Assembly: GCA_029856045.1 (NCBI GenBank)
Contig: JAHQWG010000050.1
Span: 26,938 to 90,937 of the forward strand
Length of the DNA stretch: 64,000 nucleotides
Direction: 5' to 3'
From: Promethearchaeia archaeon
GTDB lineage: Archaea > Asgardarchaeota > Lokiarchaeia > Sigyniarchaeales > SOKP01
Shown: piece by piece, positions 1-9,001 of the stretch
Layout of the letters: every line of letters begins with the position of its first letter
Position numbering within the stretch: position 1 is the first letter of the stretch
Program-made: the position numbers and the translations under genes
Notes under the pieces: generated by a model
Told to the model about the DNA's origin: nothing
Seen by the model: only the letters and a program-made list of their open reading frames with translations
Database searches by the model: none

Positions 1-1
1 A

Positions 2-376
2 AAGAATTTAAGCACCATATCAAGAATTCAAAAAGAAGTGTCAGAAAAAGCCATAATTATTGATGCGGAAGGAAAAATCCCCCCAAGTAATTGGTCAGAT
101 ACCAGCAGTTTCGCAACTGTCAATGAAATTTTAGACCCCAATAAAATGTTATTTTTAGGTGGTGAAGAACAACGTTATCATATGATAAAATTGAGTGTCC
201 GATGTAGTAATAAGTATCTTGAAAAAAATCCGGGCAAGGGAGCAAATTATGTAATTCAAAATATTAAAAAAGATCTGGGTGGAATTGGAGGGGGGCATAA
301 ATTAGCTGGAGGGATTAAAATATCGCAAAATTCATTTCATATTCTAAGAGAAAATATAGATAAATTTCTGGAGTAA
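2..376 (+). CDS. DHH-family phosphoesterase (RecJ-like), C-terminal DHHA1 part, 5' end outside window
   Basis: The reading frame is open from base 2, before the first possible start (GTG at 38), so this is the 3' end of a longer gene. The visible 125 residues end with IGGGHKLAGGIKI, which matches the GGGH-x-x-A-G signature of the DHHA1 substrate-binding domain of DHH phosphoesterases (RecJ/GAN-like exonucleases, oligoribonucleases). The catalytic DHH domain would lie upstream and cannot be checked. It is followed after 9 bases by the DUF167 gene, probably in one transcript. The family call is good; whether it is a nuclease or another DHHA1 enzyme is open. Confidence 0.7.
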   Translation, partial: KNLSTISRIQKEVSEKAIIIDAEGKIPPSNWSDTSSFATVNEILDPNKMLFLGGEEQRYHMIKLSVRCSNKYLEKNPGKGANYVIQNIKKDLGGIGGGHKLAGGIKISQNSFHILRENIDKFLE

Positions 377-385
377 ACGTCTTAT

Positions 386-685
386 ATGTCATTTTTAAAA
401 AAAGTTAATGAAAATACCTTTACTCTTTCAATTCATGTAAAACCTAATTCTAAAGAACAAAAAATAATCCAAGAAAATGATAATTTAGTGGTTTCGCTTA
501 AATCACCACCCATTAAAGGTAAAGCAAATAAAGAATTGCTTAAATTAATCAAAAAAGAAGTAAAAATTCCGCATATGAATGTTTGTTTATTATCGGGATT
601 CCAGAATAGAGATAAAATCATTCAAATTACATTTAATAACGAGATAATAAATCAAAAATTTATTTTAGAAAAATTAATTAAATAA
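386..685 (+). CDS. DUF167 / YggU-family protein
   Basis: This is a 99-residue protein. The stretch HVKPNSKEQKI near the N-terminus and the central PPIKGKANKELLKLIKK are the hallmark of the DUF167 (YggU) fold, a small alpha/beta protein found in all domains of life. Length fits the family (about 70-110). The biochemical role is unknown. It starts 9 bases after the DHHA1 gene, so the two are probably cotranscribed. Confidence 0.85.
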   Translation: MSFLKKVNENTFTLSIHVKPNSKEQKIIQENDNLVVSLKSPPIKGKANKELLKLIKKEVKIPHMNVCLLSGFQNRDKIIQITFNNEIINQKFILEKLIK

Positions 686-730
686 TAATTTGAGATATCT
701 AATCGTAATAACCTTATACTATTTTTTAAT

Positions 731-1861
731 ATGAGCAAATTAGTTTTAATTGATGGTGCAAAAGGGCACACAGGTACATTTCTTGTAAGAGAGATATTAA
801 AAACAAAAGATAATTGGAAGATTATTGCAACTGACCTCCCATCAGCTAGGAGAAAAGAAATAATGAGTAAGGAAACGATTTTTAGTAGCAGATTGAAATA
901 TATGAAAGAAGTTTTGCAACATGAGAGAGTAGAATTCATCCCAGCAGATTTGACCGAACCAGAGAGTCTTGAACCTTTATTTAAAGATAAAAAATATGAT
1001 TTGATTTTTCATACGGCCAGTTTATATGATTATTTTGCTAGTTTAGATATTTTAAGAAAAATTAATGTTGAGGGGATAAGGAATTTACTTGAAATTATTT
1101 ATAAATCACAAAATTTGGAGACATTACGATTTATACATTGGAGCACATGCGGGGTTTACGGGGAGCCTAAATATAAAAAAGATAATAAAAATTATCCAAT
1201 TCCTGCTGATGAGACAACTCCTTATAACCCTCCAAATAATTATAGTATTAGTAAAATGGAACAAGAAAAGGTTTTAAAAGAATATTGTGAAAAATATAAA
1301 TTAAAAACAATCATAATCCGACCCGCGCCTATTATTGGTCCCTATCAACATTATGGTACTTTCCATATTTTCCAAATTGTAAATAAATCAGGTGTTGGTC
1401 CGGGTATCCATATATATCCAAAAAAGAAGCGATTAGCTATGCCATTAATTCATGTGGTAGATTTAGCCCGTGCAGCAACTTTTCTAGCGGAAAATGATAA
1501 AGCAATTGGTGAAGCTTATAACCTGATTATTGATCCTTGCTTTCAAGAAGATTTTTTTGAGTATGTTGCTGATCTTTTAAATGTTGATTATTTTAATTTT
1601 CCAGTTTGGTGGCCATTTTATAAATTTATGTCGAGTACTCTTTTTTGGCTTGCTAAGCGAAAGGAAAAAAAAGCTCGAAAATTAAATTCCAGACCTCCTG
1701 TTGATTTATCTATGGCTGGCTATATAAAACATCAATATCTATTTTCTAATGAAAAAATTAAAAAATTAGGTTTCAAATTTAAATTTCCTGATTACAAAAG
1801 CACCTCAAAGGATACGATCGATTGGTATATTAAAAATGGATGGTTGGAGAGTGAAAATTAA
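731..1861 (+). CDS. NAD(P)-dependent epimerase/dehydratase (extended SDR)
   Basis: The 376-residue protein opens with a Rossmann strand and a glycine-rich loop (LIDGAKGHTGTF, residues 6-17). It has a Ser/Thr-rich catalytic strand (HWSTCGVYGE, 136-145) and the catalytic YxxxK pair (Y171, K175 in NYSISKMEQEK). These are features of extended short-chain dehydrogenases acting on nucleotide sugars, sterol-like or flavonol-like substrates. The C-terminal third holds the variable substrate domain and a hydrophobic, aromatic stretch (WWPFYKFMSSTLFWLAKRK, about 293-311) that may touch the membrane. The next gene, 3 bases on, encodes a small membrane protein, so they likely form an operon. Substrate cannot be inferred. 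Confidence 0.8.
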   Translation: MSKLVLIDGAKGHTGTFLVREILKTKDNWKIIATDLPSARRKEIMSKETIFSSRLKYMKEVLQHERVEFIPADLTEPESLEPLFKDKKYDLIFHTASLYDYFASLDILRKINVEGIRNLLEIIYKSQNLETLRFIHWSTCGVYGEPKYKKDNKNYPIPADETTPYNPPNNYSISKMEQEKVLKEYCEKYKLKTIIIRPAPIIGPYQHYGTFHIFQIVNKSGVGPGIHIYPKKKRLAMPLIHVVDLARAATFLAENDKAIGEAYNLIIDPCFQEDFFEYVADLLNVDYFNFPVWWPFYKFMSSTLFWLAKRKEKKARKLNSRPPVDLSMAGYIKHQYLFSNEKIKKLGFKFKFPDYKSTSKDTIDWYIKNGWLESEN

Positions 1862-1864
1862 AAT

Positions 1865-2338
1865 ATGGGGTTTTTAACATCGCTGATTTTGATGTTTTGG
1901 GTTGGTTGGGTTAACTCATATTTATATCGAAAATTTTTACGGAAAAGAAATAAGGATTGGATTGTTTTCTTAGCCATAATTTCTATTTCTGGTTTTTGGA
2001 TTTTTGATTCCTTAATTTATTTTGAAATATTTGATATGACTTGGATAAATTTCCTTCCATGGGTAAATATTCCTATGGTCGATGGAGGGAAATATTATAT
2101 GTGGAACTCATTTATAGTCTTAGGCCTTGATTTTGGAATAACTCATCAATCCGGTATGGAAATAATTGCATTCTTTTTACTCATATCATACCTTTTCTGG
2201 TACTATTTTGGTTCTAAACTTGGAAAAATCTTTCACGGTTATAAAACATATCAGCAAGGGCATTATATGATCATTAGACCTGTTAAAAAATATATTAAGG
2301 ATCGAGAAAAAAGAAACTTAAAAGAACATAAAGAATGA
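1865..2338 (+). CDS. Small integral membrane protein, unknown function
   Basis: The product has 157 residues. Hydrophobic segments occur at about 1-20, 32-55, 82-100 and 100-122, giving three or four membrane helices, then a basic cytosolic tail (KKYIKDREKRNLKEHKE). Tryptophan is abundant. I recognise no family. It starts 3 bases after the SDR gene and is almost certainly cotranslated with it, suggesting a membrane partner for the SDR enzyme (inference). Confidence 0.65.
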   Translation: MGFLTSLILMFWVGWVNSYLYRKFLRKRNKDWIVFLAIISISGFWIFDSLIYFEIFDMTWINFLPWVNIPMVDGGKYYMWNSFIVLGLDFGITHQSGMEIIAFFLLISYLFWYYFGSKLGKIFHGYKTYQQGHYMIIRPVKKYIKDREKRNLKEHKE

Positions 2339-2376
2339 AATTTAAAAAATAAACCCAAGAAATATTACATTTTTAT

Positions 2377-3834
2377 TTATTTTATTGGTTTTGGTTTAAT
2401 TTTAAACACATAAGCTGGAGCCCATAATAAATTTCTTGAAATCTCAATTTCAAGGTTTTCTGCATTATTTTTCCAATTTAAATCTTTTGTATTATCCAAA
2501 ATTTGAATTTTAGCATTTTTTTCTAAATTTAATGATTTAATCGTAATTGTGTTAGTTTTTAGCTTCCCCAATAAAATTGCATAAAGTACATTTTCTTTTT
2601 GGGTATATCGTATTTCCATATTATCTACAGTCTTACTTTCTGCTCTTATCCATGGTCGGGTCCCAAAAATTGCATCTCCATTCACCTCGAGCCATTTACC
2701 AAATTTTAATAAAAGATTTTTTTGAATTTCTGGAATCGTGCCATCTTCCATTGGACCTACATTTAACAAGAGATTTCCATTTTTACTCACAATATCCACA
2801 AACATATAAATCAATTCTTCTAACGTCAGATATTGACTTTTCGGCTCAAACTTATTATATCCAAATGAAAAACCAATGCCTCTTGTTATTTCCCATTTAT
2901 TTTCTCTAATTTCTTTAAAACGCATATATTCTGGAGTCTGGAAATCATAATGATGAGATATTGGGAATGAGACACTTCCCTTAGAAGTCAGGCGTTTGAC
3001 TATCCATTTTATTAACGCTGCGATTGGTTTAAATTTCAATAATTTTCGAGTAAATTTCGAAATTTGGATCCATCTATCATTAACAATACCATCTGGAAAT
3101 TTATTATAAAAATAGGCAAATAATTCATTCACATTTGTTTTAGGGGGATATCCAATATCATTCCATAGAATAATTGGCTCATACTTATCTATCAATTCAT
3201 ACCAATGATTACTTACATATTCGACATATTCTGGTTCCGTAGGTCCATTATCTAAAAAAGAAATAATGTCGATAATTGGAGTTTCAGTAAAAGACCAGTC
3301 TAATGAACCAGAATAATATAAACCCATTTTTAACCCCGCCCGCTTAACCACTTTTGTAAGTTCTCCTACAATATCTCGGCTTGCTGAATAATTCTTCTTT
3401 CGGGGGTTGGGATATTTACTAGGCCACAGGAGAAATCCATCATGATGTTTAGTAACGAGAATGACATATTTAGCTCCTACTTTTTTAAATAAGTCAACCC
3501 ATTCATTCGGATTCCATTTTTTAATGGCTTTATTAAATATTGGTACAAAATCATCATAGGAGAAATTTTCTCCATAAGTCTCTCGATGATATTTTTGAGT
3601 TTCAGTCCCATCAATTCTGAGAGAGTTTAAGTACCATTCTGCATATGGATTTTTTGCAAATTGTGCGCCGATTCCTTCTTTTTTCTGAATCTCAACTAAA
3701 TCACCTTGTCCAACAACTGCGAACGCAGGAACAGAAGATAAACTCCAATGAATAAAAATTCCAAATTTGGCATCATGAAACCATTCAGGAACTTTATGTT
3801 TTCTTACAGATTTTAGATTAGGAGTATAAGTCAT
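2377..3834 (-). CDS. Alpha-L-fucosidase, GH29
   Basis: The 485-residue protein carries the GH29 N-terminal signature PEWFHDAKFGIFIHW (16-30) and TKHHDGFLLW (128-137). D226 in LWNDIGYP aligns with the known catalytic nucleophile of GH29 (compare the LWNDMGWP motif of the Thermotoga enzyme). A C-terminal beta-sandwich follows. There is no signal peptide or membrane segment, so it should act in the cytosol on imported or endogenous fucosylated oligosaccharides. GH29 enzymes are retaining hydrolases releasing alpha-L-fucose. It is convergent with the membrane protein upstream and has its own promoter region of about 60 bases. No fucose-catabolic gene is adjacent. Confidence 0.88.
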   Translation of the reverse strand: MTYTPNLKSVRKHKVPEWFHDAKFGIFIHWSLSSVPAFAVVGQGDLVEIQKKEGIGAQFAKNPYAEWYLNSLRIDGTETQKYHRETYGENFSYDDFVPIFNKAIKKWNPNEWVDLFKKVGAKYVILVTKHHDGFLLWPSKYPNPRKKNYSASRDIVGELTKVVKRAGLKMGLYYSGSLDWSFTETPIIDIISFLDNGPTEPEYVEYVSNHWYELIDKYEPIILWNDIGYPPKTNVNELFAYFYNKFPDGIVNDRWIQISKFTRKLLKFKPIAALIKWIVKRLTSKGSVSFPISHHYDFQTPEYMRFKEIRENKWEITRGIGFSFGYNKFEPKSQYLTLEELIYMFVDIVSKNGNLLLNVGPMEDGTIPEIQKNLLLKFGKWLEVNGDAIFGTRPWIRAESKTVDNMEIRYTQKENVLYAILLGKLKTNTITIKSLNLEKNAKIQILDNTKDLNWKNNAENLEIEISRNLLWAPAYVFKIKPKPIK

Positions 3835-3897
3835 TTTTATTAATATAAATAATTGGATTATCTTTAATATTTGATATTTTACAAAATAAATGAATCT

Positions 3898-4266
3898 CTA
3901 ACTTCCAATTTTTATCATCTTGCCACATTTTAAACAGATTATAAAATGAGTCATCCCTTCATCGGCACTTCTTGTTTGACGTGTTTCTATTGCAGCCTTA
4001 TCATAACCGCATTTAGGGCATTTAAAATCTTTTATGGCACTTTTTAGGTTTTCATCCTTCCATTTTAATATTGCTGAAGCGCTTGTTATTTCTCCTCGAA
4101 CAGAGTGTTCTATTTTTTTCTTTATTGTGTAATGATTTTCTTCAACAATATTAAGCGGTTTTGTTTTACCACAAGATTTACATTTAAATATTTTTTTTCC
4201 AATATCATCTTTTGTTGGGAGCATTAATCCGCCGCATTCGTCGCAAAACTCCACCATTTTTTTCAT
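3898..4266 (-). CDS. tfs: Transcription factor S (TFS / TFIIS-like)
   Basis: The 122-residue protein has an N-terminal zinc ribbon (CDECGG...CKSCGK) like RPB9 and a C-terminal TFIIS ribbon (CPKCGYDKA...CLKCGK). QTRSADEGMTHF contains the acidic pair (D-E) that enters the RNA polymerase active centre to stimulate transcript cleavage. Length and order match archaeal TFS, which rescues backtracked polymerase. The catalytic hairpin is intact, so it should be active. Genes downstream on the same strand lie on the far side (GH29) with a 60-base gap; upstream is the CitG-like gene. Confidence 0.93.
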   Translation of the reverse strand: MKKMVEFCDECGGLMLPTKDDIGKKIFKCKSCGKTKPLNIVEENHYTIKKKIEHSVRGEITSASAILKWKDENLKSAIKDFKCPKCGYDKAAIETRQTRSADEGMTHFIICLKCGKMIKIGS

Positions 4267-4292
4267 AACCTCAATATTATTGTATTTTACTA

Positions 4293-5273
4293 TTATAATT
4301 TAATACCAAAAATTAAAGAGAGAAAAATAACACCAGCTAATAAATCTGCAGAAGTTCCTGGATTCATTTTTCCTTTTTTCGATTGTAAAAAAGCGTCAAA
4401 TTTTTTAATCATTTTTTTTCCCTTAGAACTCAATAATCCTTTTTCATCTAAAATTTCTCTTGCAGTAAATGAAACCATTTTTGCTGCTGTAAGCCCACTT
4501 TTTCGACAAATTAATGTATCCGGATGATTAGCTAAAATTCTTAAGAAAGTATGCACAGATGCAACATTAACATCTCCAGTTTTATTAAAAGTTTCTAAAT
4601 AGTAAGGAAATCCTTCAGATAAAATTATGGGAAATCCATTTGCATATTCATAACTAATTAAATCATAATCTTGTGAAAGTTGAAAGATTTTTTCCAAATT
4701 AATGTTATCTGATTTGAGATCTTGAAGTGAATTATCATTAGACAAATCATATTTCTGCACAGTTCCCATTCCACCTGGGTTACAATATCTTATTGCTTTA
4801 TAAAGATTAATTGAATCTGTGGGTGTTGATTCTTTTATTATTTTAATTAAATTTTGTTTAAAATCTTTAAAAGATAATGCATCTTGTTTAATGCATATTG
4901 TTGCGGTTACAGATAAGATCCCAAGAATTAAAATATGCCCTAATAAAACATTTCCACCCCCTTGCCAATCTATCATCCTTTTTACAGCATCAAGGAAAAA
5001 GTTTCCTAGTCTTACAGATGAAAAATCATGTAGGTTAGTTTTATATTCTTCAGAAACTCTATAACATAAATTTTTAAAAGATATTTGAATTGCACAAATT
5101 CCAGCAAGAAAATGCTCAAACCGTGTCTTTTCAAAATTTATGGTACGATGGACATTACCCGGTTTAGGCCATGCGGAAACTTCTAAGAGGCTAGCTAAAT
5201 TAACGCATGTCAAGACATCGTCAACACAGCTAATTGAAAGGTTTAGACCTTTGACTTTTTCAGGTTTAGCCAT
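4293..5273 (-). CDS. Triphosphoribosyl-dephospho-CoA synthase (CitG/MdcB)-like protein
   Basis: The 326-residue protein contains ASLLEVSAWPKPGNVHR near residues 27-43, matching the conserved E-x-x-x-x-PKPGLV segment of the CitG/MdcB family, and later GGMGTVQKYDLS and a Lys-rich C-terminal helix followed by NPGTSADLLAG. In bacteria the family makes the prosthetic-group precursor of citrate or malonate lyase from ATP and dephospho-CoA. Archaeal members lack those lyases as neighbours, as here, and their true role is unsettled. It lies between eL22 and TFS on the same strand. Confidence 0.75.
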   Translation of the reverse strand: MAKPEKVKGLNLSISCVDDVLTCVNLASLLEVSAWPKPGNVHRTINFEKTRFEHFLAGICAIQISFKNLCYRVSEEYKTNLHDFSSVRLGNFFLDAVKRMIDWQGGGNVLLGHILILGILSVTATICIKQDALSFKDFKQNLIKIIKESTPTDSINLYKAIRYCNPGGMGTVQKYDLSNDNSLQDLKSDNINLEKIFQLSQDYDLISYEYANGFPIILSEGFPYYLETFNKTGDVNVASVHTFLRILANHPDTLICRKSGLTAAKMVSFTAREILDEKGLLSSKGKKMIKKFDAFLQSKKGKMNPGTSADLLAGVIFLSLIFGIKL

Positions 5274-5297
5274 TATATAACAATATAAAGAATTAAT

Positions 5298-5636
5298 CTA
5301 ATAATAAGTGAATTCTACTTGTTTCTTCTCATGAATTTCATACCCATCCTTCTCTTCTTTTTTGTAAGATATCGGGCGGAAATTTTCTTTTAAGTTGTTT
5401 TTATATAAGAATTTCCGAATTCTGAGCTTTATTATTTTCTTTGACATTGATAGCGGAGCAGAAATCTCAAGTTCATTTCCATTTCTCTCAATTTGGATAC
5501 TTGCTAACTTTTCTTGTAAAAAGCGAACCAAATCTATAACTAAGGAATCATCTTTATAACTCAAATCATCTACTTTCAAATAAATTTTCCTTAACTCTAA
5601 TTCTTCCGCCTTAGAATTTTTTTTTTTAGAAGACAT
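5298..5636 (-). CDS. rpl22e: Ribosomal protein eL22 homologue
   Basis: The 112-residue protein matches eukaryotic eL22 in order: a D-x-LV-F-LQEKL helix (FLQEKL vs FLQERI), a strand with IQIERNGNELEISA (vs VTIERSKSKITVTS), then SMSKKIIKLRIRKFLYKNNLKENFR (vs [25 protein letters not shown]) and a YEI/ELRYF-like final strand. The lysine-rich N-terminus suits rRNA binding. eL22 is absent from most archaea but reported from Asgard genomes, so this is a lineage marker. The call is by eye from sequence pattern and no alignment was run. Confidence 0.8.
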   Translation of the reverse strand: MSSKKKNSKAEELELRKIYLKVDDLSYKDDSLVIDLVRFLQEKLASIQIERNGNELEISAPLSMSKKIIKLRIRKFLYKNNLKENFRPISYKKEEKDGYEIHEKKQVEFTYY

Positions 5637-5683
5637 TTAATTCACATATTAGAAAATAAAAAATCAATTAAATTTTTTTCTAT

Positions 5684-5793
5684 TTAAATATTTTTTTCTT
5701 CTCCAAGTTTTTATAAAGAGGTTTTTTGAATATTTAATTGTGAGAAAAGGAAAAATCTTTTTTATTTCAACGATATTTAAATCACAAAAGGAG
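5684..5793 (+). promoter_or_regulatory. Divergent promoter region with rbcL ribosome binding site
   Basis: The 165-base gap between eL22 (minus) and rbcL (plus) contains TATA-like boxes TTTAAATA (5684-5691) and TTTATAAA (about 5709-5716). AAGGAG at 5788-5793, eight bases before the rbcL ATG, is a clear Shine-Dalgarno site that fixes the start. The exact TATA used is uncertain because the whole gap is AT-rich. Confidence 0.45.
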
Positions 5794-5801
5794 AAATTAA
5801 T

Positions 5802-7085
5802 ATGTTAGATTATTTAAATCTCGATTATAAACCTTCTGATAATGATCTTAAAGTAATGTATTATGTTGAGAAAGCTGCTGATACTTCTTCTATAGAAAAA
5901 GCATGTGAGGAAATTGCTAAAGAAAGTTCTATTGGAACTTGGACTGATATTGTAACTCTTTCTGAGGATATTGCTCAAAGATTAAAACCATGCGTATATC
6001 ATATAAATAAAGAGAAAAAAATAATTAAGATCGCCTATAACGAGGAACTCTTCGAAGCAGATAATATTTCTCAAATCCTGAGTGCTATTGCTGGTAATAT
6101 TTATGGCATGAAAGCAATTAACAATTTAAGATTAATTGATATAGAGTTTCCAAAAAGTATAGTAAGTGTATATAAAGGACCTAAATTCGGAATAAAGGGA
6201 ATTCGCAAATTATTAAAAGTTTTTGGTAGACCTCTTTTGGGTACAATTGTTAAGCCAAAAGTGGGCTTAAATCCAAAACAGCACGCAAAAGTTTGCGGAG
6301 AGTCGTGGATAGGAGGTTTAGACATAGTAAAAGATGATGAAAACTTAACAAGCATGAAATTTAATAAATTTGAGACAAGAGTTAAAGAAACTTTAAAGAT
6401 ACGGGATAAAATCGAAATAGAAACTGGCGAAAAGAAAATATACATGCCAAATATTACAGCTCCGGTTAGTAAAATGAAAGAGAGAGCGGATTTTGTCATT
6501 GAACAAGGAGGAGAGTATGTAATGGTTGATATTATTACTTTAGGATTTTCTGCACTTCAAGAAATACGAGATTATCTTGATGATAAAAATGTTGTGATAC
6601 ACGCTCATAGGGCAATGCACGCTGCCATAACAAGAGACCCAAAACATGGTATGACGATGTTATCAATTGCTAAAATATCAAGGCTAATCGGAATGGACCA
6701 ACTACATACTGGTACAGTAGTTGGAAAAATGGAAGGTGGAGAGAAAGAAGTAGTAGATATCAATAAGGTACTTACTAATATGTTTATTGAAGAAGAAGAT
6801 TATTCAATGTTACATCAAGATTGGGGAAATATTAAGAAAACTTTCCCCGTTGCTTCTGGAGGTCTTTATCCTAATGTTGTTCATAAATTAATTGATATTT
6901 TAGGAACAGATATCGTGATTCAAGCGGGTGGAGGTGTTCATGGACATCCAGAAGGTACCGAAGCTGGAGCAAAAGCTATGAGGCAAGCAGTTCAAGCTTA
7001 TTTGGATAACATTAATTTAAGTGAATATGCAAAAACTCATAATGAATTAAAAAAAGCACTTGAAAAATGGAAATATTTAAAATAA
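5802..7085 (+). CDS. rbcL: Form III RuBisCO large subunit
   Basis: The 427-residue protein has the full catalytic set (spinach numbering in brackets): E41 (60), T46-W47, N99 (123), K151 (175), K153 (177), the carbamylation motif K177-D179-E180 (201/203/204) in GGLDIVKDDEN, H269 (294), R270 (295), H302 (327), loop-6 K309 (334), S352 (379) and the GGG phosphate loop at 376-378. It is therefore a true carboxylase rather than a RuBisCO-like form IV protein. Length and sequence fit archaeal form III, which consumes ribulose-1,5-bisphosphate made from AMP/nucleosides. The R15P isomerase that supplies this substrate is encoded at 12.9-13.9 kb. AMP phosphorylase is not in the window. Confidence 0.95.
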   Translation: MLDYLNLDYKPSDNDLKVMYYVEKAADTSSIEKACEEIAKESSIGTWTDIVTLSEDIAQRLKPCVYHINKEKKIIKIAYNEELFEADNISQILSAIAGNIYGMKAINNLRLIDIEFPKSIVSVYKGPKFGIKGIRKLLKVFGRPLLGTIVKPKVGLNPKQHAKVCGESWIGGLDIVKDDENLTSMKFNKFETRVKETLKIRDKIEIETGEKKIYMPNITAPVSKMKERADFVIEQGGEYVMVDIITLGFSALQEIRDYLDDKNVVIHAHRAMHAAITRDPKHGMTMLSIAKISRLIGMDQLHTGTVVGKMEGGEKEVVDINKVLTNMFIEEEDYSMLHQDWGNIKKTFPVASGGLYPNVVHKLIDILGTDIVIQAGGGVHGHPEGTEAGAKAMRQAVQAYLDNINLSEYAKTHNELKKALEKWKYLK

Positions 7086-7160
7086 TTTAAGTTGAAAACA
7101 CAAAGATTAGACTATTATAATTATAATTAAAATAAGGATAAAACAGAAAACATCCAAAAT

Positions 7161-8192
7161 TCAGGATATTTCAGCTTTTAATAAATCGTGTTTATACAGT
7201 TCGGAAATAGTATTCGGGGCAAACTTCAATTTCTCTTTAATAATTATTGAATTTAACTTTTTCGAACGTATAAAATATTTTTTAAACCCTTGCCAGAAAC
7301 CTTTTAAAATTGAACGAAATAAAGTATTTCTTTCAACATTATAATAACGCTGATCTTCCTTATGATTAATTAAATTATAAATCCATTTGAAAAAATATAA
7401 AGAAATACCAGTAATAATTTCAATAGGACTTTTCCAATGCTTCATTATTAATAAAGTTGTATTAGATATAATATTTGAATACCATTTTTCTGCTTTACAC
7501 CTACAGCCACCATAATTAACTCTTAAATGATTTACTAGCATTTTCGGATCAAAAATTATTCTACCATATTCTTTTGCTCTAAGACAAAAATCTGTTTCTT
7601 CTCGATAATGATTTCCATCAAATTGTGGATTAAATCCCATACATCGGTAAATAATACCTTTTTTAAAGTACATATTTCCACCAGGAAGAGTATCAACTAA
7701 GATTGGCTTTTTTGGTTTTATATAAAAATTTCCAATTATTTCTGGAATAATTTTATTGATCTTTCCAATCATTCTACTTGAAATTTCTATCTTAGAGAGA
7801 GAAGGATTTTGTTTTGTGGATCTAAAAAAAACTGGTCCTCCAACTCCCACTATTTTACTTTTTTTTGATTTGAGCCATTTTTTTGCTTGTTTGAACAAAT
7901 CATTCCTTATTGGAAAACAATCATCATCTATAAATCCAACGATTTCATGATTACTATGTCTAACTCCTATATTCCTAGAAGTGGGCAGTCCTACTTGATG
8001 TTTTAATTGAATATATTTTAATTTATATTTCAGATGTAGAGCAATATTCTTAATCATTTTTCTAGTTCCATCAGTTGATGCATCATCAACAATAATAATT
8101 TCAAATTTACCTTTTTGATTATTTAGTTCAATAAGTAAATATTCAAGTATTTCAGCACGATTATGAGTTGGAATTATAATAGAAATACTCAT
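7161..8192 (-). CDS. Family 2 glycosyltransferase
   Basis: The 343-residue protein starts with ISIIIPTHNRAEILEYLL and IIIVDDASTDGT, the nucleotide-sugar-binding strands of GT2, and has a metal-binding DDD in VGFIDDDCFP (about 90-99). A later EETDFCLRA motif (E-E-x-D) is the usual catalytic-base region. The C-terminal 100 residues are basic and amphipathic. The start codon of this gene overlaps the stop of the upstream methyltransferase by 4 bases, so the two are translationally coupled. It lies in the segment separating rbcL from a decayed rbcL 3' end, which suggests it arrived by insertion. Substrate unknown; surface glycan synthesis is likely. Confidence 0.85.
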   Translation of the reverse strand: MSISIIIPTHNRAEILEYLLIELNNQKGKFEIIIVDDASTDGTRKMIKNIALHLKYKLKYIQLKHQVGLPTSRNIGVRHSNHEIVGFIDDDCFPIRNDLFKQAKKWLKSKKSKIVGVGGPVFFRSTKQNPSLSKIEISSRMIGKINKIIPEIIGNFYIKPKKPILVDTLPGGNMYFKKGIIYRCMGFNPQFDGNHYREETDFCLRAKEYGRIIFDPKMLVNHLRVNYGGCRCKAEKWYSNIISNTTLLIMKHWKSPIEIITGISLYFFKWIYNLINHKEDQRYYNVERNTLFRSILKGFWQGFKKYFIRSKKLNSIIIKEKLKFAPNTISELYKHDLLKAEIS

Positions 8193-9001
8193 CTATATAA
8201 CACCTTTTTTTTTGCATGAATTAAATATGATTCAGCAATAAATAATTGAAAATGAATAGGCATCTTAGAGAGCTTTCCAGAAAAATAATTAAATATTTTT
8301 AGAACTTTTTTCTCTAATTTTTTTGTTATCAAGGGAATTTCATCATTTCCCCGTTTAAAAATTGGTAGCCTTATTATTACTGGTGAAATATTAAGAATGG
8401 ATAAATTATTTTGTTTTATTAAGGATTTTAAAAACTTTAATGAAAGATTTTCGAACCAAGAATATTGTCTAACTTCATTAAACTTATTCCGATTATAAAA
8501 TCGTAGGAATACTTTTAATTTCTTATAATAATCCCAAATAGACTTTTTTGTTTTTGTTATTATCACTAATTCCCCATTGGGAACTAAAAGTTTACTGATC
8601 TTCTTGAATAATTTAATTTTATTAGGAATATATTCAATTACTCGGACTGAAAATATTTTATCAAATTTTTCATTAACTTCAAAATCCAGAAAATTGCAGT
8701 TAATAAATTTAACATTATTATCTTTAACATAATTTTTTACTTTATCAATCATTTCTTTAGAAATATCTATTGCAACTAACTCAAAGCAGTTTTTTGCTAT
8801 TAATTGCGTCCAAATGCCGGGACCACAACCAATTTCTAAAATTTTTTCATTTCTTTTTGGTCTTAAATTTCTTAATAATTTTCTTTTTGTTTGTTCATAA
8901 TCAAACTGGGAAGTTAATGTTCCTGTCCATTGTGCTTTTCTATATCTTTTTGAGTGATTATCCCAATAACTACTAATTTGTTTATTTAATATAATATTCA
9001 A
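8189..9001 (-). CDS. Class I SAM-dependent methyltransferase
   Basis: The 270-residue protein shows SAM motif I (ILEIGCGPGIWT, about 54-65), motif II (LVAIDISKEM) and a motif IV/post region (FDKIFSVRVIEYIPN). The DxxR-like N-terminus (YWDNHSKRYRKAQW) is typical of small-molecule or glycan methyltransferases of the UbiE/Methyltransf_11 group. It is coupled by a 4-base overlap to the glycosyltransferase downstream, so glycan or lipid-linked sugar methylation is a reasonable guess, but the substrate is not shown by sequence. Confidence 0.82.
   Translation of the reverse strand: MNIILNKQISSYWDNHSKRYRKAQWTGTLTSQFDYEQTKRKLLRNLRPKRNEKILEIGCGPGIWTQLIAKNCFELVAIDISKEMIDKVKNYVKDNNVKFINCNFLDFEVNEKFDKIFSVRVIEYIPNKIKLFKKISKLLVPNGELVIITKTKKSIWDYYKKLKVFLRFYNRNKFNEVRQYSWFENLSLKFLKSLIKQNNLSILNISPVIIRLPIFKRGNDEIPLITKKLEKKVLKIFNYFSGKLSKMPIHFQLFIAESYLIHAKKKVLYR

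Noticed and set aside
5802-7085. RuBisCO-like protein (form IV) without carboxylase activity
   Set aside because: All catalytic residues, including the carbamylated Lys and loop-6 Lys, are present.
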